This document shows positions 58,488 through 64,000 of a stretch of DNA of 64,000 nucleotides, one piece after another (the stretch's first letter is position 1; every line of letters starts with the position of its first letter). This stretch comes from an uncultured Eubacteriales bacterium (GTDB lineage: Bacteria > Bacillota > Clostridia > Oscillospirales > Oscillospiraceae). The translations under genes were made by a program, and so were the position numbers. Location of the stretch: positions 5,313-69,312 of the forward strand of contig URDG01000009.1 in assembly GCA_900546515.1 (NCBI GenBank), given 5' to 3'. The notes below the pieces were generated by a model. That model saw nothing but the letters and a program-made list of their open reading frames with translations. It made no database searches and was not told the origin of the DNA.

Positions 58488-59966
58488 TTGTTAACATTCA
58501 TTATCGGCCTCGTGATCCTCTTTGCCGGCGCGTTTTTCTACAGCAAATTCTGCGAAAAGGTCTTCGGACCCGACGACCGCAAGACACCTGCATACACCAA
58601 GCAGGACGGCGTAGACTACGTCCCCATGAAGAGCTGGAAAAACAGCCTCATCAATCTTCTGAACATTGCCGGTACGGGCCCTATCCTCGGACCAATACAG
58701 GGCATTCTGTTCGGACCCATCGCATTCATCACCATCCCCATAGGCAATGTCATCGGCGGCGCAATGCACGACTACTTCTCCGGCATGATCTGCCTGCGTG
58801 ACGGCGGCGCCCAGATGCCGGACATGATCAAGAAGTACACAAATAAGGGCGTTTATGTTGTTTACAACATATTTGTCAGCCTGCTGCTCCTGCTTGTCGG
58901 CGCGGTGTTTATATACACCCCCGGCGACATTGCCGCAACTCAGCTCTTCGGCTTTTCCGGCGCACCCACCGCGGTTTCCACATGGGTCATCTACGGCGTT
59001 ATTTTCCTGTACTACCTGTGCGCGACCGTATTCCCCATTGACGCCATCATCGGCCGAATCTACCCGATCTTCGGCGCAATCCTGCTCTTCTCCGCTATCG
59101 GCGTGTTCATCGGCGTGTTTGCAAAGGGCTACCCGCTCATAAACGTCTGGGACAGCACTTGGAACTACAACGGCGTTTTTGACTATTCCGAGTACTTCCA
59201 GAACGGACACTTTGTGCCGGTGTTCTTTGTCACTGTTGCCTGCGGAATTCTCTCCGGTTTCCACTCCACGCAGACCGCGATCATCTCCCGCACAATGAAG
59301 AGCGAGCGCGAAGGCCGCACGACGTTCTATTACATGATGGTCCTCGAGGGCTTCATCGCAATGGTCTGGGCTGCCGGCGCAATGGGCGTTTACAACCTCG
59401 GCCTGCAGGAGGCGGTCGCGTCCAAGGCGACGGCGACTGTCGGCATCGTCTGCCGCGATATACTCGGCAGCGTCGGCGGCATCATCGCCCTGCTCGGCGT
59501 TATCGTCCTGCCCATCACGTCCGGCGACACGGCGCTGCGCGCACTGCGTCTGACCATTTCCGATACTCTCCACATTGACCAGAGCACCAACGGCAAGCGT
59601 CTCGGCCTCTCTGCGATCATCTTTGCACTCGTGGCCGGTATCCTTGTCTGGGCAAAGTTCGACGTCAACGGCTTCAACATTCTGTGGCGCTACTTCGCAT
59701 GGTCCAACCAGACGCTCGCCCTCTTTGCACTGGCCTGCATAGCCATCTGGATGTTCCGCAACGGTAAGGCAAAGTATGCATGGGTTCCGATGATCCCCGG
59801 CGTGTTCTACGCTTTCGTCACCTGCTCGTTCATCATGAACGCGAAGATCGGCTTCAACGTCCCCTGGACCGGCGCATACATAATAGGCGCGGTGTTCACC
59901 CTGGCATATCTGACAGTTGTCCTCTGGTACGGCAAGAAGACCGCAAATCAGGAGCTCAAAGCATAA
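58488..59966 (+). CDS. cstA: CstA-family carbon starvation/peptide or pyruvate transporter
   Basis: A 492-residue polytopic protein with about 14 hydrophobic helices. CstA hallmarks: KSWKNSLINLLNIAGTGPILGPIQGILFGPIAF, GNVIGGAMHDYFSGMICLRDGGAQMPDMI and SGFHSTQTAIISRTMKSEREGR, then LPITSGDTALRALRL. Enterobacterial members (CstA, BtsT) import peptides or pyruvate as H+ symporters. It is the short form without the C-terminal 200 residues of E. coli CstA, common in Firmicutes. Start is TTG 58488, seven bases after AGGGAGG. Confidence 0.94.
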   Translation: MLTFIIGLVILFAGAFFYSKFCEKVFGPDDRKTPAYTKQDGVDYVPMKSWKNSLINLLNIAGTGPILGPIQGILFGPIAFITIPIGNVIGGAMHDYFSGMICLRDGGAQMPDMIKKYTNKGVYVVYNIFVSLLLLLVGAVFIYTPGDIAATQLFGFSGAPTAVSTWVIYGVIFLYYLCATVFPIDAIIGRIYPIFGAILLFSAIGVFIGVFAKGYPLINVWDSTWNYNGVFDYSEYFQNGHFVPVFFVTVACGILSGFHSTQTAIISRTMKSEREGRTTFYYMMVLEGFIAMVWAAGAMGVYNLGLQEAVASKATATVGIVCRDILGSVGGIIALLGVIVLPITSGDTALRALRLTISDTLHIDQSTNGKRLGLSAIIFALVAGILVWAKFDVNGFNILWRYFAWSNQTLALFALACIAIWMFRNGKAKYAWVPMIPGVFYAFVTCSFIMNAKIGFNVPWTGAYIIGAVFTLAYLTVVLWYGKKTANQELKA

Positions 59967-59990
59967 ACGCAGCATAATTGCATAACAAAA

Positions 59991-60032
59991 GATATCCGGC
60001 GGGTCAGCGCCCGCCGGATATCTGATATTTTT
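59991..60032 (+). terminator. terminator-like hairpin after cstA
   Basis: GATATCCGGCGGG (59991-60003) pairs perfectly with CCCGCCGGATATC (60010-60022), then TGATATTTTTT. It ends just before the ribosome site of the microprotein gene, so that gene needs readthrough or RNA processing. Confidence 0.8.
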
Positions 60033-60045
60033 TGGAGGTGAAATA

Positions 60046-60159
60046 ATGGAAACATTTCTCGTGCTTGTAGTGTACAGCGCTGCCGTCAGCGCTGTGGTCA
60101 TTGGCCTGGACGCGCTTATAGAGTGCGCGATAAAAGCAGTCAAGGGAAAGAAAGCCTGA
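60046..60159 (+). CDS. 37-residue membrane microprotein after cstA
   Basis: A short gene: ATG at 60046 with a full GGAGGTG site five bases upstream, stop at 60157-60159. The protein has one membrane helix (ETFLVLVVYSAAVSAVVIGL, residues 2-21) and a basic C-terminal end (CAIKAVKGKKA). In E. coli, CstA and BtsT are each paired with a small protein (YbdD, YjiX) of different sequence; this microprotein may play a similar part for the Firmicutes transporter. That is inference. It is followed by a strong terminator. Confidence 0.65.
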   Translation: METFLVLVVYSAAVSAVVIGLDALIECAIKAVKGKKA

Positions 60160-60173
60160 AAAAGGGCGCAAAA

Positions 60174-60240
60174 AACAGCAGACCGGAAAATGCCGAAGCG
60201 TGCGGCGCTTCAAAGCATTCCGACGGTCTGCTGTTTTTTT
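60174..60240 (+). terminator. terminator between convergent genes
   Basis: AACAGCAGACCG (60174-60185) pairs with CGGTCTGCTGTT (60224-60235), with inner AATGC/GCATT and GAAGCG/CGCTTC stems, then TTTTTT. Confidence 0.8.
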
Positions 60241-60257
60241 GCTTTTAAATCGAAATT

Positions 60258-60944
60258 TTATTCATACCAGCCCATATCTGCTGCGGGAGGATCGAGAGAT
60301 TTCTGTATCTCAACATAGAAGGCGGACTGTACAAGGCCGAGAAAGAGCGGCAGAAACACCGCAAACGCGACGACGAGGACTGCGAGAACAAGGGCGAAGA
60401 GCCAGCCAAGGTAGGGAATGGCGGAGAAAACGCTGAGGATCAGCACCGCCGCGATGTACGCCAGAACCGGCAGAACATCGGCCCAGAACATTTTTCCCTT
60501 GTAGCCCATTGTGCGCTGCTCGGACAGCTTGTATGCTTCGGTAGCCTTTACCTCCGGCTCCTTCATGAGTATATACGGAGTGAGACGGTAGGAATAAAAC
60601 TTGATGACGCCGAAAACAATGCCGGCGACAGGTATGAGCGACCACAGCAGGACCCACATCAGCATCCACGCCATGCCGCCGAGCACGCGGCCTATGGTGC
60701 GCCAGCTTCTGAAGCAGTCAAAAAGCTGTAGGGTTTTTACCTCCTGCCCGAGAAAGCCGTTGAGATATATCAGCGTCATGGATGTTTCCAGCAGCAGACC
60801 GATGGCAATGGCGGCGCCGGGGATCACGCCGAAAAGAATGTGAGCTGCCATGGACAGAAATATGCTCAGCAGCGAGATGCCCCAGAGGCGGAGCGGCTTT
60901 GAAGCGAGGACAGAAAAGGACTTTTTGTAAATAGAGCTTATCAT
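60258..60944 (-). CDS. DUF975-like polytopic membrane protein
   Basis: A 228-residue protein with five to six hydrophobic helices. The block FYSYRLTPYILMKEPEVKATEAYKLSEQRTMGYKGKMFWADVLP is like the DUF975 signature (Y.L.PYIL.D.P...A..AI..S...MKG.K), although the final FIGW part is less clear. DUF975 proteins are widespread in Firmicutes and of unknown function. Start has GGGAGG eight bases upstream and a promoter at 60976-61003. It lies alone between convergent terminators and the defence island. Confidence 0.65.
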   Translation of the reverse strand: MISSIYKKSFSVLASKPLRLWGISLLSIFLSMAAHILFGVIPGAAIAIGLLLETSMTLIYLNGFLGQEVKTLQLFDCFRSWRTIGRVLGGMAWMLMWVLLWSLIPVAGIVFGVIKFYSYRLTPYILMKEPEVKATEAYKLSEQRTMGYKGKMFWADVLPVLAYIAAVLILSVFSAIPYLGWLFALVLAVLVVAFAVFLPLFLGLVQSAFYVEIQKSLDPPAADMGWYE

Positions 60945-60975
60945 GCTGTAATACCTCCCTTTGCATTTTACCGTT

Positions 60976-61003
60976 ATTATACCATTTGCCGGTGTTTTGA
61001 CAA
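60976..61003 (-). promoter_or_regulatory. promoter of the DUF975-like gene
   Basis: Minus-strand TTGTCA (60998-61003), 16 bases, TATAAT (60976-60981), about 30 bases before the start codon. The rest of 60945-61268 (324 bases) holds no further gene: 61004-61158 shows nothing recognisable and the remainder is the AbiE control region. Confidence 0.7.
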
Positions 61004-61158
61004 GGGGGAAGATGTGCTGCCGGTGACGGAGTTTTTAATATCTTATCATAATTCCTGTTGTCATTGTGTTGTCACGAAGAGAGGCAGGTGCGGGACCAAT
61101 CTGTATGGATATTATAGCGCAGTGCTCTTTGAATTGTAATACTGCTTTTCAAAATTTA

Positions 61159-61250
61159 CACGCAATATTTTCAAAAAGCGTGCAAGTCATATTGATTTTT
61201 TGGGGGCTTGAGTATTATAATATAGACACGCATATTGCAAATATTGCGTG
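61159..61250 (+). promoter_or_regulatory. AbiE promoter flanked by two 24-bp operators
   Basis: Two units CACGC-N14-GCGTG at 61159-61182 and 61227-61250. Between them lies TTGATT (61192-61197), 18 bases, TATAAT (61216-61221). The outer halves also form an 11-bp inverted pair CACGCAATATT / AATATTGCGTG. AbiEi antitoxins are known to repress their own operon by binding inverted repeats at the promoter, so these are the predicted sites. Confidence 0.8.
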
Positions 61251-61268
61251 CAGAAAGTTGGTGACAGG

Positions 61269-61877
61269 TTGAGCAAGTACGATATCGTCAACGAAGTCTT
61301 TGGTGCCATCGGAGAAATTGCAAAAAAATCGGATTTTATTTCTGCTGGACTAAAAGATCAAGATGTATATGCACTTTGCAAGCAGGGGTATCTCAAGCGT
61401 GTGAAAAAAGGATATTATAAGTTAACTGTCGGGGACGAGCCCAAAGAGGAGCTTATCCTTTCAAAACTGATGACACATGGGATCGTCTGCGTGGAATCGG
61501 CTCTGTTCTACTATGACTATAGCGACTTTGCACCCAGAGAATGGTCGATTGCCGTTCCTCGCTCTTATTCCAGAACGGTAAAGGCGATGCAGGCGGAAGT
61601 GCCGGTAAAGGCGTATTATGTACAGAATCCGATGTACCATATGGGGGAAACAACTGGCATCTTCAACGGCGTAACGCTTCCGGTCTATGACCGTGAACGT
61701 ACCATCTGCGACTGCTTCAAGTACCGCACGAAGCTGGATAACGAGATATTCAATAAAGCAGTCAACGCTTATGTGGCGGATGAAAAGAAAAACCTTGCCA
61801 ACCTTTCCAAATACGCAAAGAAAATGGGCATTTATAAGAAAATGATGAGTGTGATGGAGGTGCTACTGAATGGCTGA
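61269..61877 (+). CDS. abiEi: type IV toxin-antitoxin antitoxin, AbiEi family
   Basis: A 202-residue protein from a TTG at 61269; a GTG 21 bases upstream lies in operator two, so the TTG is preferred though its ribosome site is weak. The N-terminal winged helix (about 5-50: SDFISAGLKDQDVYALCKQGYLKRVKKGYYKL) fits AbiEi_4-type antitoxins; the C-terminal antitoxin domain has VESALFYYDYSDFAPREWSIAVPRSYSRTV and LPVYDRERTICDCFKYRTKLDNEIFNKAVNAY. It represses the operon and counteracts AbiEii without direct binding in the studied systems. Codon use is AT-richer than the host genes. Overlaps the toxin gene by eight bases. Confidence 0.9.
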   Translation: MSKYDIVNEVFGAIGEIAKKSDFISAGLKDQDVYALCKQGYLKRVKKGYYKLTVGDEPKEELILSKLMTHGIVCVESALFYYDYSDFAPREWSIAVPRSYSRTVKAMQAEVPVKAYYVQNPMYHMGETTGIFNGVTLPVYDRERTICDCFKYRTKLDNEIFNKAVNAYVADEKKNLANLSKYAKKMGIYKKMMSVMEVLLNG

Positions 61878-62766
61878 TGTGGCTGCATCCGTGCTTGCAC
61901 GGCTCAAAAACAAAGCGGAAAAAAGCGGCAGGAGCTATCAGCTCTGCTTGCAGCTTTTCTGCCAGGAAGAGTTCCTGCGCCGTCTGGAAAAGTCAAAATA
62001 TGCAGAAAATCTCGTTCTAAAGGGCGGATTGTTCCTCTATTCCCTCACGGATTTCGATAGCCGTGTTACGGCTGATGTGGATTTTCTGCTCAGAAAGATG
62101 CCCAATACACCGGAACAGCTAAAAACCGTGTTGGAGGAAATTATTGCAACTCCTACCGGAAACGACTTTATCACTTTTGAGATTAAAGATGTTGCCCCTA
62201 TTGCTGTTGCCAAAAAGTATGCGGGTATCGGCGCATCGGTGGTCGCCCGCATTAAAAACACAAAAACACCGTTCAGTATTGATTTCGGAGTCGGTGATGT
62301 CATTGTACCGAAACAGGAAAAACGAAAAATCCCGACACAACTTTCCGACTTTGACGCTCCGACAGTAAATACATATTCTCTTGAAACAACCATTGCCGAG
62401 AAAATAGATGCAATCCTCAGTCTAATGGAATTTTCAAGCCGAATGAAGGATTACTACGACATTTACTATCTTGCCAATAAAGTTGATTTTGACGGAGCAA
62501 CGCTGACGGAAGCACTGAAAAAGACCTTTGAAAACCGTGGGCATAGCTTTACCATTGAACAGTTCGAGCAAGTAATGGGCTTTGACAGAGACGGAGCAAT
62601 GCAGAAAAAGTGGAAAGCTTTTGTCCGTAAAATTGATACTAAAACAGATGATTACGGCACTGTGCTGAAAACAATAAAAGCGTTTTTGACAGAACCATTT
62701 ATTGCAGCGATAGAACGCAGAGAGTTTACAGATAATTGGACTGCCCAAAACAGCAAGTGGAAATGA
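61870..62766 (+). CDS. abiEii: AbiEii/AbiGii-family nucleotidyltransferase toxin
   Basis: A 298-residue toxin of the DNA polymerase-beta-like nucleotidyltransferase superfamily. Motif I is LKGGLFLYSL (about 48-57), followed by the RVTADVDFLL metal-binding acidic pair; motif III lies at SIDFGVGDVI, and the distal SSRMKDYYDIYYL block is the AbiEii R.KD.YDi signature. Characterised relatives add nucleotides to tRNA acceptor ends and stop growth on phage infection. Translation is coupled to the antitoxin. All catalytic motifs look intact. Confidence 0.93.
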   Translation: MADVAASVLARLKNKAEKSGRSYQLCLQLFCQEEFLRRLEKSKYAENLVLKGGLFLYSLTDFDSRVTADVDFLLRKMPNTPEQLKTVLEEIIATPTGNDFITFEIKDVAPIAVAKKYAGIGASVVARIKNTKTPFSIDFGVGDVIVPKQEKRKIPTQLSDFDAPTVNTYSLETTIAEKIDAILSLMEFSSRMKDYYDIYYLANKVDFDGATLTEALKKTFENRGHSFTIEQFEQVMGFDRDGAMQKKWKAFVRKIDTKTDDYGTVLKTIKAFLTEPFIAAIERREFTDNWTAQNSKWK

Positions 62767-62780
62767 TAGGAGAAATAGAT

Positions 62781-64000
62781 ATGATTAGAGCAGATATGAT
62801 TTCAACCGTTGGCAGAGAATATCTTACCAGCAATATTGAAAATGATGAATATAGCTATCCGAAAGCTTTTGCGGCACAGTCCTTAACATTTAATCCTATT
62901 CGAAACAAAGCGGGACGAGCTTTTGAAAAATTGGATATTCGTTTCGTGAAAGATAATGTTACTGTGCTGATTGAGACCAAACAGAATTTTACAAAGGCAG
63001 ATGAAGAACAACTCTCCGCATATGTCGAATATGAAAAGGCGCTTACCGGTAATAAGACAGTTGCTATTTTGGCAAATACTATGAATGATACTGTTAGAGT
63101 ATGGCGTGGTGTTGTTTCGGACAGTGACTTGATGACTAATGAAACCGCCTTACGTTCGATGGATGAATATGTTGACTTCTACACATCCAAAATCAACGAC
63201 AAAGAAAAGGTGATGCAGAACACCTATAAACTTAATGAGTTGCTTCATCGCCATAGTATTCCCGAAAAACTTCGCAGTCAATTTGTCGGCACCTGCCTAT
63301 TAGCATTGAAGAATGGTCTTGATTATTCCACTCCGTCTTTGACTGCTGCACAAATTCGCACTCGTATAAAAGAAGTATTAGAGGACCTGCTTAATTCCGA
63401 TATTAACAAGGCTGAAAAGCTCGCTTTATTAAATCGTAATGTGTTGGGCGATCAGTATGTTCGCCAACTTAGCATTGCCGCCTTTAGAGAAATTCTAAAA
63501 TTCATTGAAGATAACATTCTGCCTTTTATCAACGACAAAAGCACATCCGGTCAGGATCTGCTTAATCTGTTCTTTGTTACCTTTAACAAGTATGTCGGTA
63601 AATCTGACAAAAACCAGGCTTTCACACCAGACCATATTACAGATTTCATGGCTAAAATTACAGGGGTTAACAAACATTCAGTTGTCCTTGATCCTTGTTG
63701 CGGTAGCGGATCATTCCTCGTTCGTGCAATGACACAGGCACTTGATGATTGTGCTACTGCCGCCGAGCAGGACAAGGTTAAGAAACATCAAATCTTCGGT
63801 ATTGAGTTTGATGAAAATGTGTATGGACTTGCTACAACTAATATGTTGATTCACTCAGACGGAAACTCAAATATCCGTCAGGGAAGTTGCTTTGCATTAG
63901 CCGACTGGATTAAAGAAGCAAAACCAAATGTTATTTTGATGAATCCACCCTACAACGGACAGCGTATTCATCTTCCTAAAAGCTATGTTGATACTTGGGC
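62781..64000 (+). CDS. N6-adenine DNA methylase with N-terminal nuclease-like segment, 3' partial
   Basis: The frame is open from ATG 62781 (TAGGAGAA upstream) to the window end, giving 406 residues. The N-terminus (about 45-95) has LDIRFVKDNVTVLIETKQ, a D52...E65-T-K67 pattern like PD-(D/E)xK nucleases. A helical part follows, then an HsdM-like methylase domain with AFTPDHITDFMAKI, SAM motif DPCCGSGSFL (from D304) and catalytic NPPY (388-391). This suits a type IIG enzyme or a type I/BREX-like methylase; the missing C-terminus (target recognition) would decide. It lies 14 bases after the AbiE toxin gene in the same AT-richer island. Confidence 0.85.
   Translation, partial: MIRADMISTVGREYLTSNIENDEYSYPKAFAAQSLTFNPIRNKAGRAFEKLDIRFVKDNVTVLIETKQNFTKADEEQLSAYVEYEKALTGNKTVAILANTMNDTVRVWRGVVSDSDLMTNETALRSMDEYVDFYTSKINDKEKVMQNTYKLNELLHRHSIPEKLRSQFVGTCLLALKNGLDYSTPSLTAAQIRTRIKEVLEDLLNSDINKAEKLALLNRNVLGDQYVRQLSIAAFREILKFIEDNILPFINDKSTSGQDLLNLFFVTFNKYVGKSDKNQAFTPDHITDFMAKITGVNKHSVVLDPCCGSGSFLVRAMTQALDDCATAAEQDKVKKHQIFGIEFDENVYGLATTNMLIHSDGNSNIRQGSCFALADWIKEAKPNVILMNPPYNGQRIHLPKSYVDTW

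Noticed and set aside
58491..60143. A 550-codon open frame on the minus strand opposite cstA.
   Set aside because: It lies wholly over cstA and the microprotein gene, has no ribosome site, and its composition is that of an antisense shadow.

Overview
The window reads as a chromosomal segment of a GC-rich, low-copy-repeat Clostridia member, most likely an uncultured gut Oscillospirales (Oscillospiraceae/Ruminococcaceae) bacterium. The Firmicutes signature is strong: a DnaD/DnaI-type primosome pair, a YerC/TrpR-like regulator, CsoR, a YtrA-type GntR with its ABC transporter, mreC-mreD-PBP2 in series, a clostridial 2[4Fe-4S] ferredoxin, strong GGAGG ribosome sites and frequent TTG/GTG starts. 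Species cannot be fixed from the sequence alone.

Layout. 1-2.6 kb: a rightward operon of a phosphodiester glycosidase (5' end outside the window), an Lgt-like membrane protein, a DUF4430 protein and an ECF-transporter S component. 2.7-9.8 kb: leftward genes for two polytopic membrane proteins, an SGNH hydrolase, a two-component pair and a ClpC-like unfoldase. 10-11.5 kb: ferredoxin, tRNA methyltransferase and a leftward four-tRNA operon (Val-Phe-Gly-Cys) with its own promoter and terminator. 11.5-18.4 kb: hslO-methyltransferase-yerC (leftward), then NfeD/SPFH, hexokinase/2-hydroxyacid dehydrogenase, and a CsoR unit that appears to control two very small membrane proteins. 18.4-22.7 kb: aminotransferase, DUF2804, DnaI-like loader, DnaD (leftward). 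22.9-40.3 kb: U32 peptidase-maf-mreC-mreD-PBP2, mgsA, hisS-aspS, a YifB/ComM ATPase, a YtrA-type ABC unit, HtrA and a phosphoribosyltransferase.

40.4-58.3 kb is a compact short-tailed-phage morphogenesis module: repressor and ImmA-type peptidase leftward, then rightward a Cys-rich small protein, terminase, portal, a phage Prp protease, scaffold, N4-gp56-type capsid, connector, tail and fibre proteins, BppU-type protein, lysozyme and holin. I see no integrase, replication or lysogeny-exit genes. Three 15-bp operators of one consensus sit on the divergent control region. The Prp protease and matching QLFA motifs at the N-termini of both scaffold and capsid point to a built-in maturation step. 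This is either a decayed prophage or a domesticated particle under host-like control.

58.5-61 kb returns to host genes: a CstA-family transporter followed by a 37-residue membrane microprotein, and a DUF975-like membrane protein. From about 61 kb the sequence becomes visibly AT-richer and holds a defence island: AbiEi/AbiEii (type IV toxin-antitoxin) with two CACGC-N14-GCGTG operators flanking its promoter, then an N6-adenine DNA methylase with an N-terminal nuclease-like segment that runs off the window end.

The best leads for something undescribed are the integrase-free phage module with its operator set and Prp processing, the CsoR-controlled mini P1B-ATPase-like protein, the OadB-like GGADGPTAI tail on an ABC permease, and the microprotein after cstA.
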